Source: Zychaea mexicana (Eukaryota > Mucoromycota > Mucoromycetes > Mucorales > Lichtheimiaceae). From it: 64,000 nt of DNA. The stretch covers positions 310,001-374,000 of the forward strand of contig NW_026516677.1 in assembly GCF_025766255.1 (NCBI RefSeq), given 5' to 3'. Below are positions 1-11,431 of this stretch, piece by piece (position 1 is the first letter of the stretch; every line of letters starts with the position of its first letter). The translations under genes and the position numbers were made by a program. The notes under the pieces were generated by a model that searched no databases, had not been told where the DNA came from, and saw nothing but the letters and a program-made list of their open reading frames with translations.

Positions 1-79
1 CGGGTTGCAGCGGTAGGTGTGGAAATATCATATCAATGCATCACAACAAAAAAACTAAATCCAAGATTTTTACTACTAG

Positions 80-2256
80 CAACGATCTGAAGCAGCACAA
101 TCATTAAAGTCCAGAGGGAATAGCATGTTTGGCAAAAAGAAGTGGACAGAAGCAGCTCAGCTCTATACCAAAGCCATCGAATTCAAAGCAGACCCGATCT
201 ATTATTCAAACCGAGCTGCTTGCTATGCAAACCTTGGCGATAATGGTCGGGTTTTCGATGACTGTAATAGCGCCTTACAACTGAATCCGGTCTATATTAA
301 AGCATTGAATCGACGTGCACATGCGCTGGAGCTGCGGGGGGATTTAGAAACAGCTCTTTATGGTAAATATTTCTCACAGATTACACCTTGTTCAAACATA
401 CAATACATCCACAGCAAATCGTGTTCAAGAGCTGTCCGTTGTTTAGATTATACTTGCGTCTGTATTCTGGAAAACTTCAACAACGAGGTAGCAGCACGAT
501 CCATGGAAAGATTAATGAAAAAGGTTTCTGAAAGGAAAGCTGCAGAAATAATGAAGGTACTACATATACTTGAGCAGCAATTCACCACGTATTATGGCAG
601 GATAAATAGAAAATGCTGTAGAGGGCAGGGAAAAGAGAAAGGCAGTATGACTTGTCGGATAACTGTAGAAAGATGCTCAAATGTATAAATGTTGGATCGT
701 AGACCAAACAACCACGGCTACCATCATCCACTTTTGTCAGCGCTTATTTTGACTCATATAGATCTGGTACTTTTTCGTTATTCATCAATTCAATAGCTTT
801 ATGCTATATTAATGTATATGCTGGCCATATTTTCCATTAGATCTTTCACGAGCCGAACCGGTTGCGTCTAGTGAAAACATAGGGGATAGCCGTTTTGTAG
901 AGGCATGCGAAGCAATCAAATCCAGAAACTATGAGAAAGCATACAAAGCGTGTGATCAAGCTATTGAGCTTGGTCTATCACCTGCCTATCAAGCACATGC
1001 ATTGAATATCAAGGGCACGTTCAAGTTTTTGATGGGCAATGCAAAAGAAGCACTTGCATGTTTTGACAAATCAATCGAAATCGATCCCAAATACATCCAG
1101 AGCTATATTAAACGATCTAGTATATACATTGAGCAAGGTAAAACGAATGGTTTCAATTTATTTAAAACGATATGTACGTATAAATATCTTTTTAATGTAT
1201 GTGGTTAAGGTAACCTGGCTGCTGCTATAAAGCAATTCGAAGACGCTCTGGCTATTAATCCAACTGATCCTGATATTTACTATCACCGGTATGCAATTTC
1301 AGTAATTAGAGACATCATGCCTACATCCTTATTAATCCGAGTTCCGTTTCTACGCATGTACAATTATATTAGAGGTCAAGGTAATAGAATAAGCACAAGA
1401 GCTACTGCTGTTTCCCATTGCAATATACAGAGAGCTTGATGTGAACATGGCACAACACTTTTTTTTCTTATACATGATCAGTCAACTATATCAGCGGCAA
1501 CTACGAGAATGCAGCCAAGGATTACAGCAAAAGCATCAGCCTCGATGATTCCTTTGTATACGCACATATCCAACTTGGTGTAGCGCAATATAAGCTCGGA
1601 CGGATCGCAGCAGCCATGTCCACGTTTCAAGACGATGCATTAAAACTATTTCCTCAATCGTCCGAGGTCCATAATTACTTTGGTGAACTCTTGATAGAAC
1701 AGCAAAACTTGCCACAAGCATTGGAAATGTTTACAAAGGCAATTGCGCTGGATCAGAGCAGTCCTTTACCGTATATCAACAAGGCAATGTTGACATATCA
1801 AGTCATGCGTGAGCCAGATGAGGCTATTCGGTTATGCAAAATCGCATTACAAGGTTGGTATTGATATAACTTTGTGTTGTTATCTGATGATGGATGATGA
1901 TATGATACTCGATATTTAGAATTTTTTTTATTTTGTTAGTGGATCCTGCATGCGATGCTGCAGTGGCTTCTTTGGCACAAATCCTACTGGAACAAGGGAA
2001 ACCAGAAGAGGCATTAAAGTACTATGAAACAGCGATCGATTTAGCGCGCACGGAAACTGAAATTGAGCACGCTATTTCCTACGTTGAAGCAACCAAAGCA
2101 CAAATCAGGTAAAGCCACGCTCCATCTTTACTTGCTTTACGAGCAGAAGGATGCGTCGATGGAAATTACTGATGGTGTAGACAAAATTTTAGATTTGCGC
2201 AAGATTATCCACAGCAAGCAGCAGCTAGCCTGTCAAAAATGAGAGGAGGACATTAA
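80..2256 (+). CDS. TOM70: Mitochondrial import receptor Tom70 (5' partial)
   Basis: Tom70 is the outer-membrane TPR receptor that docks Hsp70/Hsp90-bound precursors for the TOM complex. The window opens inside an intron, so the N-terminal membrane anchor is missing. Assembled exons are 80-362, 447-556, 703-766, 841-1137, 1210-1288, 1373-1380, 1482-1853, 1940-2108 and 2193-2256; they join in one frame to give 481 visible residues. The first exon carries the clamp-type TPR ([16 protein letters not shown], then [13 protein letters not shown]). Next come the family signature CVCILENF, the linker [15 protein letters not shown], and several further TPRs ending FAQDYPQ. The gene contains an 8-nt exon (see findings). 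SET starts about 200 bp downstream on the same strand. Identification is strong from TPR order and the linker; the exact splice sites are inferred. Confidence 0.88.
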
Positions 2257-2377
2257 TGGAAATTTAGAGTAGATAATTAAGTTGGAGCTGAAATAAAAAG
2301 AAGGGTACACGAAAGAATAGCCCGCCATCATGCATTTTACGCGGTCACGAAGGCTTTTAATCGCGACAAAAGAAAGT

Positions 2378-2385
2378 TATAAAAA
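2378..2385 (+). promoter_or_regulatory. TATA-like element upstream of SET
   Basis: A TATAAAAA string lies about 70 nt before the SET start codon and is followed by a pyrimidine-rich leader. The position and composition fit a core promoter. There is no other support. Confidence 0.3.
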
Positions 2386-2453
2386 CGCGGCTACTTCAAG
2401 AACCCAGCTTTATTGTTTTTTCTCTCTTTCTCATACAAACCCTTTCTCAAATC

Positions 2454-3681
2454 ATGTCTGAAGAAGTCATAAACCAGGAATTTGCCAACATTCAAGAGGA
2501 GGCCCAAAAGGCCGCCAGACAAGTCGAACTTTACACTCGTAAGCTTATGGTCCCCATCTGGGAAAAGCGCCGCGACACTATTAAGAAGATCCCCGGCTTC
2601 TGGACCCAGGCTGTAAGTTTTTCTCTCTCTCGCTCTTTTTTATTCATTAACGCGAATGGATCTTTGAAAGGAAACCATAAAAGAGCGCGTAATCTCACTC
2701 AAACTCTTTCTCGATCTCTCTTCCTTTGTAAATATCAGATTGGCAATACCCCTCTGTTCCTCAGCCCCAGCGAAAATGATATTGAAGCTGTGGAGAACTT
2801 GACTGATTTCCACGTCGAATACGATGAAGCTCGTCCCGACTACCGCAAGGTTGTCGCTGTAAGTGGTTTTCCTGACTATTGCTTTTTTACCAATAACGAA
2901 TACTATGCAGGAGGACATCACATTTGGGTTCTGACACGCTTAATTTTCTTTATATGGGTATAGACTTTCAAGAAGAACGATGTTTTCAAAAACGAAACCC
3001 TTACCAAGGTAACAACAATGCTGGCATAATTTTTCTTGTACATGGGGTTTTTGGGAAGACTAGATGGCTTTTTTTTACAGTATGATTAACACGGAAGAAT
3101 CGGGGTGATATTTAGGAATTCGTGATCAATGATGAGGATGAGGATGAAGTCATCAACAAGAGCGCCATCGAATACCATCCCGGCAAGGAGCCTAGCAAGA
3201 AGAGAAAGGCCGATGAGGATGATGAAAGCAACTTGTCGTTCTTGGAGTTCTTTGGCAGCAACGACAACACCATCGGCGGTATTTTGGCGTGAGTAAAAAT
3301 CGAGGTGCATAGTGTGCTTTTGGCTTACTAACTAAACTGTTTTCTCCTTGTGTGGCGTACATTTTACAGCGATGACATTTTCCCTGGCGCTCTTGAGTAA
3401 GCTACCATTACTTCTTGTGCAACATGACGAGATAATTCGGGAATTCTAATGGGCGATCCCTCGTTTTCATTTTATTTTAGATACTTTCAAGGTGAAGATG
3501 ATGAAGACGATGAGGATGCCGACGAGATCGACTTGGGTTCTGAGGATGATGAAGAAGAAGAAGGTAAGTTGTTGTCCTTTCTGTCTTTGTTTGGCATTCA
3601 TAAAATGCTGATAATGAATCATTCTCTTCCTTTTCCTGGAGACTAGATGACGAGCCCACCAAGAAGAAGTCCAAGAAATAG
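2454..3681 (+). CDS. SET: SET/NAP-family histone chaperone (TAF-I beta / Vps75-like)
   Basis: This is a nuclear histone chaperone of the NAP superfamily, closest to SET/TAF-I. Seven exons (2454-2612, 2739-2858, 2964-3008, 3116-3288, 3370-3396, 3481-3563, 3647-3681) give 213 residues. The N-terminal dimerisation helix (about residues 1-50) is followed by the SET motif KKIPGFWTQAIGN. The earmuff domain includes KKNDVFKNETLTKEF and the conserved end FLEFFGS...DDIFPGALEYFQ. The last 40 residues are almost all Asp/Glu and close with TKKKSKK, matching the acidic histone-binding tail and a possible nuclear localisation signal. The ATG at 2454 heads the helix. The gene converges on eL18 with a gap of about 275 bp. 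SET is preferred over canonical Nap1 because of the short length and the FFxxF/DDIxP block. Confidence 0.86.
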
Positions 3682-3955
3682 ATTATTGAACATACTTTTC
3701 TTCTGTTCTGTTCTAATTGATTGATTGAATCATTGATTGTTAGCAGTAGCATGTAGCTGCTTTCTGTTGATGTGTACAAAGTCTCAAAGTATATGTTATA
3801 ATATAAATTATATAATCAAGTCAAACATCCCCATTGCTCTCATGCACACAATGATATTCACAATTCGAAAGTTTTTTTGTCGAGTCTTCCCATTTTCTTT
3901 TATTGGCAGTAAAGAAAGAGATTTCCAAACAAGGGCTTGTTGAAAAAGGGAAAGC

Positions 3956-5006
3956 TTAAACCTTGAAACCACGGCTCTGACGCTTGCCACGAGCACGCTC
4001 GAACTTGCGACCCTTGGAGCGGACGAAGGGCTTCTTGTTCTTGTGGGGGCCCATACCAAAGTGCTTGACAGACTCACGGCTGTTCTTGGCACCACGGATC
4101 AAGACGGTGTTGGAGCCAGTAGGGGCACGAAGAGCCAACTGATCCAAAGTCAAGACTTCACCACCAGCCTTCAAGATGCGGGCCTTGGCAGTCTTGGAGA
4201 ACTTGAGAGCAGCAACCGAAAGCTTGGGGACCTCAAGAAGACGCGAGTCGTCAGTGACAGTACCGACAACAACGGTGGTCTTGCCTTCCTGGGCAGTCTT
4301 GACCAAACGCGACACAGTGACGGAAGGACGGTTCATACGCGACATAAAGAGACGCTTCAACACAACCTTGTTGAAGTTGGCATCGGTACGGCGAGCCAAG
4401 AAGCGGTACAACTGAAGATAGCATGGCAATTCTTTCGTTTAGTTCTTATTCTTCTTTTGCCTTTCCTCCTCCGTAGAGCACACATTCTCTTATAAAACAA
4501 GGGAAATGCGCAATCCAGCTGTTCTCCTTCATTACCTTAACCAACAAAAGCTGGTAGACGTTGTCCGACTTGGGTGCCGTCCGGTTGGTGTTCTTGACGT
4601 GGTGATGCTTAAGATCAATACCCTACAATGTCATAACTTATATTAGCCATTTGGTCGCTAATTTCTCGAAAGTAGTGTGCCGAGAAAAACAGCCAAGGAA
4701 GGAGCAAGAACGGTACGAAAGGCGGCAACTTCGCTCAATTGAGGTGGAAGGTTGAGTTGATGTGTCATGAAAAAGCCAATTTTCTGCAATGGCTGAAATG
4801 TCGCAAAAAATAAGGTCGGGCCGGTTTGTCGACGACATCGTTTTTTTTTTTTGCATCCATCCATCCATCAATCCCATCCATCCATTCGTATATCGTAATC
4901 ATTGATCGTACAGTATTTTCGTCGTCGTTGTTTCGATACCGTTTATTGCTCCCACCCCCATATCTTTCCTGCAAACTTCAGCTACGATATGATAGACACA
5001 TACCAT
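3956..5006 (-). CDS. RPL18: 60S ribosomal protein eL18
   Basis: eL18 is a structural protein of the large cytosolic ribosomal subunit. Three coding exons are seen on the minus strand: 5006-5004, 4622-4536 and 4411-3956. They give 181 residues, the usual eukaryotic length. The first coding exon is just ATG, followed by a GTATGT donor; exon 2 begins [20 protein letters not shown], the canonical N-terminus. The body has [23 protein letters not shown] and the C-terminal basic segment [20 protein letters not shown]. Intron 1 is 381 nt, long for this window, as is common in ribosomal-protein genes. A GATCG/CATC-rich region with a (CATC)n tract lies inside intron 1. The ATG placement depends on family knowledge that Met-Gly-Ile starts the protein. 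Confidence 0.93.
4853..4888. repeat. (CATC)n tetranucleotide repeat in eL18 intron 1
   Basis: Imperfect repeats of CATC/CCAT adjoin a poly-T run. It is a simple-sequence tract within the first intron of eL18, with no evident coding role. Confidence 0.8.
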
Positions 5007-6307
5007 TTTTTGGAGGCGGAAAGGAAGGTCCAAAGGCGGCAGGGACGAAATTGATTGAAGTGCTGCCTGCCATCAGCCCGGAGGTTGAAATTGTGTAACC
5101 TTTAAAAAATCAGCAGGTGGGTAGGCCATCCTCACATAAGCCTAGTATCTTGCTTTTTATATAACCTGTCCCGTTACTGTATCAATGATCGATTAAAAAG
5201 AATGATGTTTTTTTTATCTGGCTCTCTTATACTACGGAGCAATAGTTGTTATAGAGAGACAAATCAGATTTCTAGTAATTGATCGTACATGTATAAAAAA
5301 CTTTGCCTCATTGTCATCACTGCTTCTTTCTTCTCGTCATATCTGATGAAATTTGTGGTGCTAAGTTATGCATTGATGACAAGAATAAAAAACTTACTGA
5401 TATGAGGCTGCATTTGTTGAGCACTTGATGCGCAGTATGATGGCTGTATCTCACTGAAGGTGTTGCATTAACGGATAAAAAGGAATGACTCCAATAAACT
5501 TTAGATTCTTAGAAATCGCGTTAGAAAATAAAGGTAAACATTGATATAGTGGATATCGTTGACCACATGGAAGCCATGCCACATCTCAGCGGGTTAATAT
5601 ACAGTCACTACTTGTGTATGAGTAGTAGGGAAGCTATATGATATGCTCTACCATGAAATGAGGGTTGTTTTTCTCTGGCTCCAGGGAAAGCTAGACATAG
5701 TTTAAACCCGGTAGATGTTTGATAGTGCTTATATGTAAGCCTTTATGTATTGAAGATTTCGTAGTGAAATCTATGAGGATTATGTACTTGATATTGTAGT
5801 AGGTGTTCGTGAGATCTTAAACCGCAGAAATAGCAAGACAAGCCTCTATGTTTAATCGCGCTTAGATATTGTAGAATGATGCGTTCAGGTCAGAGAAGTG
5901 TCCGATTAAATCACGGTTACGTGCATTCGTCAACTTCGGAGCAACGTAGATGTAAAACGTTCTTTTGTCTCAGCAAGCCCTTCGGAGCATGCTATCCTCC
6001 GGAAGAGACACCACTGAAGTTATTGCTGTCAAAGGTTAGCACAATCGTTACTTTCATGGATCTATACGTTGTATACTGTATCCTAAGAAACGAAAGTCGC
6101 ACTTAATATCCATTACGTATCAGTGTAAATAAAGGAGGTGGTTTATCATTATAAACTCCAAACATCAAGCGACACGACGAGTCACGACGAACTTGGGAGG
6201 GGGGGCGGAACTGCATGAAAGGAGGTTTACGTTGTGTGCAACGACGAACCACTACCTATACTGCTTTCGCCTTCTTTTTGGTTTTCTTTTCCTTATACAC
6301 GTATCAT
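5007..6307. other. Divergent intergenic region eL18 / MOB4
   Basis: About 1.3 kb of AT-rich sequence separates the two divergent start codons. No ORF here shows family similarity or believable splice structure. It should hold both promoters; no motif is clear enough to call. Confidence 0.5.
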
Positions 6308-7503
6308 ATGAGTGACACACTACAAGCTGCTCCCCAGGACAATAGCCTACGCCGACTGTATCCAGGCACTCGTCTAGAAGTAAGTTAGTGATTGCTCTCG
6401 TTTTATAGCACCCTTGTCAATTGATCTATATAAGTAACTTGGACTTTTATTTTTAGTCTACATTTGCATGGCCAGTTGAATCCTTGGATGGACTCGACTC
6501 ATCGTTTGGCGTTGTCGAATATATTCAACAGACAATACGATTAGACAAAAGTAATGTCGAGCGTATAGTGGACCTTCCTGAAACTGTTGACAGCCAGGTT
6601 TGGCAGTTTGAACATTTAAGGTATTGTAACCATAGTCTCTCATTCCTTTTATTAGCGCTGCCTTAGAAGAGCAGATTTGAATGCAAAGTTTTATTTAGTA
6701 GAACTGTTACTCATTAGAAACTTCCTAAACTGGTTGTTTAGACAAGTGTGTTTAGAACTGTCACTTTTAGTGGTTGCTTTGGAACCCGAATGCACTATGG
6801 AAAATTGCCCTGAAATGAAAGCTGAAGGTTGGGTCTATCTTTGTGCCGCGCATCCATCCACACAATCGGTAACAACTAAAATTTAAATGGTGATTGGCAA
6901 GAGCGTAGCATGTAACATACTTGCTTCTTGTTCTAGTGCCCTGCGATTGATTATATTATACACACTCTCGATGGCGCTGCTATGCTGTTGAATAACTCAA
7001 AATATTTTCCAAGCAGGTGAGCAATAGTTAAGTACTTTGGTCGCTAAAAGTAATCGATATTATGAAAGTCTCTTTTTTCTGGACTCATACTCATCCTCGC
7101 CATGTCAGGATATCGATCCCTGAACCATCATTGAAACATTTCCAATCTATCGCCCGACGTCTTTATCGAGTATTTGCACATGCTTATTTTCATCATCGCG
7201 AAATATACCAATCGTTTGAAGTAAGTTCGTATTCGATCCACAGAAGTTTGCGTGTTCACTTATCTGATATTGAGGTGGTTCTTATGCTTATAGAATGAAA
7301 CATCGTTGTACGCTCGATTTCTCTTACTTTCACAAACATACAATCTGATCCCACCAAAACTTGTCACTATCCCAAATGAAAGCAGTAGCAACAACGACGA
7401 TATGGATGAGGATGATGAGTGCAATGAATATAGTCGCGACCAACCACAACAGCAATTGAATAGCGATGATACTGAAACTGTTGTGTCAGCCAATGGAGAT
7501 TAA
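6308..7503 (+). CDS. MOB4: MOB-family protein, phocein/Mob4 type (STRIPAK component)
   Basis: Phocein-type MOB proteins are non-catalytic subunits of the STRIPAK phosphatase-kinase complex, acting in cell polarity, fusion and development in fungi. Six exons (6308-6379, 6457-6620, 6742-6868, 6937-7016, 7109-7220, 7294-7503) give 254 residues. The sequence shows FGVVEYIQQTIRLDKSNV, then the zinc-binding Cys pair in ECTMENCPEM. After these come WVYLCAAHPS, CPAIDYIIHTLDG, NNSKYFPSR and the His pair in FAHAYFHHREIY. These blocks match Mob4 rather than Mob1/Mob2, especially WVFLCAAH and the CPAIDY(T/I)xHTLDG segment. The C-terminus is an unconserved acidic/Gln-rich tail of about 45 residues. The stop lies only about 60 bp from the SPC25 stop on the other strand, so the 3' UTRs probably overlap. 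Confidence 0.88.
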
Positions 7504-7562
7504 GTTAATATATAAAAACTACTACTACTGCTTTTAATACTACTGTTTTCCTCTCGTTACTA

Positions 7563-8749
7563 TTATAATAAAAGCTTCATAGTATCAGCATCACCGTTAC
7601 TCGCTGCATGTTCACTAAATGCATTCCGCATGCGTTTCAGAAACAAGTATGGGTCCCCTTCTTGTCGTAGCTGGGCCTCCAATTCGTCGAGGTTACGGAT
7701 TGGTGGATCACAAGCAGTAACTTTACGGATGGATATATCAGTATCTTTTCACAAGTCGTCTTTCACCCCTTCCCCCGCCCCCCCCCCGGGAAATCGTCTT
7801 GCCTTCCTTTCGTCACACCGTAATTTTTTTTTTTTACCTGAATAGATCCCATCCTCAGATAGTCTGAGAACAAACGAATATTCTTTCTCTGGGTGATTTT
7901 CATCGATACATCTAAACTCGAACTTGTTCTTAAAATCTACATTGTTGATCATAACATTATTTGTAAAAATGCTCGATACGTTGCAATGGTCCAGAAAAAG
8001 CAATTGGTGAAAAACAACAATAGCTTACCACCTAATCCAGTAATTTTGAGCTGTAGAGCTTCTGTATTTGCTAGGAGTTCAGCTTTCTCGAGCTGTTTTC
8101 GCGCCTTTATTGTCTGGGCTTCTTTATCTGTTACAGAGTTCCATCAAACAGTTAGTGTATGCTTTTTATGCATATCTACAAAAATAAGAGCTTGCCTGCT
8201 TTTTTCCGCTCAACAGTGGCTGCTAAACGATCGCGTGTTTGTTGTATCGATCTTTTCTTTGCTTGACTGTTTTGGTATTGGGTTCGATATTCTTCAACTT
8301 GCTGCTCGAGTTGTCTTACTTGTTCTCGCGTTTTAGGTTGTTCTATTCAGCAAGTCAACGTTAGGGTTTGTTTCTGGAAAGAATCTTGTTATGGTCCCAA
8401 CTGTTGATCTGCTTGATCTTATTCTCTTACTTTGTTGATGTTTGTGAATGTAACTTTCATATTTCGCAATTTCCTCGCGTAATGCTCTTTGATTATCTTT
8501 TCGTCAGATGGAAAATTGAAATAAGAAACTTTATAGATGCGATCGCTTGGTCAGATATTTTTAAGGGATCAAAGGATGTGTGTGTGTACCTGCGCGTTGT
8601 CGTACACTGACTTCAGCGTCGCGTAGTGCTGCTGCTTTCTTGTCGTGAATGAGTGTTTGTTGTTGTTGCACAATGGATTTTAGTGTCGCTAGTTTTGATC
8701 GATTTTCGTCGTCTAGTACTTCCACTGTGTCCGCGGGAGTGTTGTTCAT
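7563..8749 (-). CDS. SPC25: Kinetochore protein Spc25 (Ndc80 complex)
   Basis: Spc25 pairs with Spc24 to anchor the Ndc80 complex to the inner kinetochore. Six exons (8749-8590, 8496-8431, 8342-8196, 8127-8029, 7936-7838, 7744-7563) join in frame to 250 residues, a normal Spc25 length. Residues about 20-145 form a Gln/Lys/Glu-rich coiled coil. A globular RWD-like end follows: LKITGLGDFKNKFEFRC, then ENHPEKEYSFVLRLSEDG, then the diagnostic CDPPIRNLDEL and FLKRMRNAF. Intron 3 appears to use a GC donor (AAAGCAG/GCAAGC) with a normal AG acceptor. The identification rests on the C-terminal pattern F.F..ID..(N/H)P..E(F/Y)SFVL..S.DG followed by PP...LD.L. Confidence 0.82.
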
Positions 8750-8995
8750 TGTTGTCTGATTTTAAAGGAAAAGAAGAGGTGTTTGTATGCATGCGAATTT
8801 TCTTTTTGTACCACACACATGCACACAGCGCATAGTAAAGACTTCCAATCATACATTATTTGATGTAAACTTTTTTTTATTTTAGACAAAAGTAATAATA
8901 ATATTAGAAAGCGTCTATTGTAGGCTGCTGCTTGCTTTTAGGTAAAAGAGGGATGGAAAGAATGGACAACGTGCTGAGGTGAGTGGGGGAGATTA

Positions 8996-11096
8996 TTAAA
9001 GTTCGTCTTTTGTATGAGTAACAGAGTAAATAAGGGTGGTTGAATCCATATTGATGCTATCACCATTGTCGTTATCATTTGCACTTGCAGTAATAGTGCC
9101 TGTCTCAATGTTAGCAGCAGCAGTAGTAGTCAAAATCGTCGATGTTGCTTGGATATCCGTTGTAGTAGTTATAGCCGGAGATCCCTTTATAGAATCCAAC
9201 AGTGTCTGTTCGCTTGTGCCAGAACTGATGAAGTGTATGATGAGCAGAATCAAGAAAGCAGTGACAACGGCTAATAACACAGTCTTGAGGGGATTGATGG
9301 CTGCGACAGCTAAACAGGTAATCAAAAGTTATAACTTGAATCAGTGGGAAGAAAAGCGGCATCTTGTACATGTCATATTTGCTCTTATTTAAAGATCGAC
9401 TTACCGTTTGAAAACTGCTCTGGTAAAGTTATAATACGACAGCTGTTGTCGGCCGAGCCACTTGCCAATAAACGGCGATCAGGACTGATGGCAATACTGG
9501 TTATCGCGAATCCATGGGCTTCCTTAAGCTGATAAAGTAACTATACAGGTAACAATTACAAGATATCATCAATATAGAACTGCATCGTTGTTTTAAAGAG
9601 CCAGATGGAATATAAAGAACAAGACATAGATTTCATGTATGCATTGAAGTCCCTTACGCGCAGAGAGTTTGACTCGTATAAACTAATAGTGTAATCGGAT
9701 GAAGCTGCAGCAATGACACCACCGTCCTGACTATTGTTCCAGCAATCCATTATTATCACTCATTTATTCGGGGATGCTACTAATCGGCTCATCCTCTTCT
9801 TACCTGATGCAGAACGCTGTGATTGGCTTTTTGCTGATTCTAACCATCTGGACACGCTCCAGAGTATATGCATCAAGCTTGACAACATATCCTCCCTTCG
9901 GACTGTTTGCCACTAGATAGGCAAAATCTTTACAGTATAATCGACCATATCTAAAAAAACGAAAAGCAAAAAAGGATGTCAACATTTGATGCATAGTAAT
10001 ATGGCATTCATAATATGTAATCCTAATTAGTTCTTTATACCGGAAACTACGGAATTGGAATTTTTGTTTGTTGTCAATCGTTGCTGGTGAGATCGTTTGC
10101 TTGACTTTGCCGGCATGGCGGCCGCGCAAATTGACAAGTTTGATAGCATCCCGCAACAGAAAAGTCAACTTGTCCTTTTCCAATGAAATATCCACATCCA
10201 TCACCTCATCATCACCCGAGGATTCGATTGCGTCGCAAGCAGGTTCCAAACTTGGATAGCTGTATACACGCACTTGACCATTGGACGAGCCAGTAGCAAA
10301 CAAGGTGCCGTCCGAATTGAAGCGGATTACTTTCTAACATATACAGTCAGTCTATGTTGGTAGAAGGCAAACTTCCTTCTTACCGATTCCCCATAAAGCA
10401 ACTTTCAAATCATTTAGTAATTAGCTGATCCTTTATTACCTGATAGTCCTCGGCACTTTTGCTTGTTATTGAAGCTAATGATTTCGTCAATTCGAACCTA
10501 ATATCGATAATAATAATAATCCTTGGGTAAGCACAATATACATACAATGCTACTTCATCACTGACTTACTGTGACTCGAGAACTTTAAACACTCGGCAGT
10601 TTTTATTTTCGCCTTTCTTGATATTTTGCTCGGTGCTATTGATGCCTGCCACTACCACATTCTCCTGTCACAATATGATGACCATGAGCGTTCCTTTTAG
10701 ACGACAAAACACACGCGCAATTTTTTCATTACACACACATAATGAACTTACAGTAGGATGAGCATCGAGACACATGGGCGCATCTTCATCGTTAGAAAGA
10801 TCGTACACTGCTTCTTCTTCGAGATCTTTTCTGCGTGGCTCAACTTTATATGACACCTAATTTAATTTAACCGAAATTTAGTAAAGCAAGAGAAATAGGT
10901 AACTTGACCACAGCAAATAAACTATTTTCTCTCTCTCTCGGTCTCAAGTAGGAATCCTTACAAGTTTGTTCTGAACACCTGAGCGACCTGGACCACCACC
11001 GCCTCCAATAAGAAGTTGGTTAGTTGGGGTGAACGTAACGCCATATACGGGTATGCCAACGGGTACAGCGAATGTCGAGCAAGTAGGTGGTGTCAT
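8996..11096 (-). CDS. SEC12: Sec12/PREB-type Sar1 guanine-nucleotide exchange factor
   Basis: Sec12 is the ER-membrane exchange factor that loads Sar1 with GTP to start COPII vesicle budding. The start at 11096 is chosen because the beta-propeller begins directly after it (VYGVTFTPTNQLLIGGGG). The glycine loop GGGGGPGRSGVQNKL is the hallmark potassium-binding, Sar1-activating loop of the family. Propeller pieces follow across about seven exons: KVIRFNSDGTLFATGSSNG, YTISLYESNSLR and ISPDRRLLASGSADNSCRI. A single membrane span comes next (LKTVLLAVVTAFLILLIIHF), then a Thr/Ser-rich lumenal tail ending KDEL. Topology is type II, as in yeast Sec12. The terminal KDEL would sit in the ER lumen and could act as a retrieval signal. 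Exact junctions in the middle exons are uncertain. Confidence 0.85.
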
Positions 11097-11431
11097 TGGA
11101 AGAGCAAGAAGTAAAAGTCGAGAAGAGGAAAATAAGGTGCGTCGATGTGTGATACGCGTATAAACTTTACTGCTTGGGAATAACAACTTCAGCGCCAATC
11201 GAACCGCAACACAAATCAAAGCATAAAATTACACTGGTGCAAGGGGTCCATGAGATGCTGATTCGTGGTGGGCCATATTCAAAGTCTGCTCTATTTAATT
11301 TACATCAAATCGACTTGAGAAATATCTAATACACTTAACAAGATGTTATTTATGTTTTTACTGTTATGATATTAACAATATCTACTATGTAATTTAATTA
11401 ATGCTCTCTGTAGCAACCGTAGCAATTTAGC

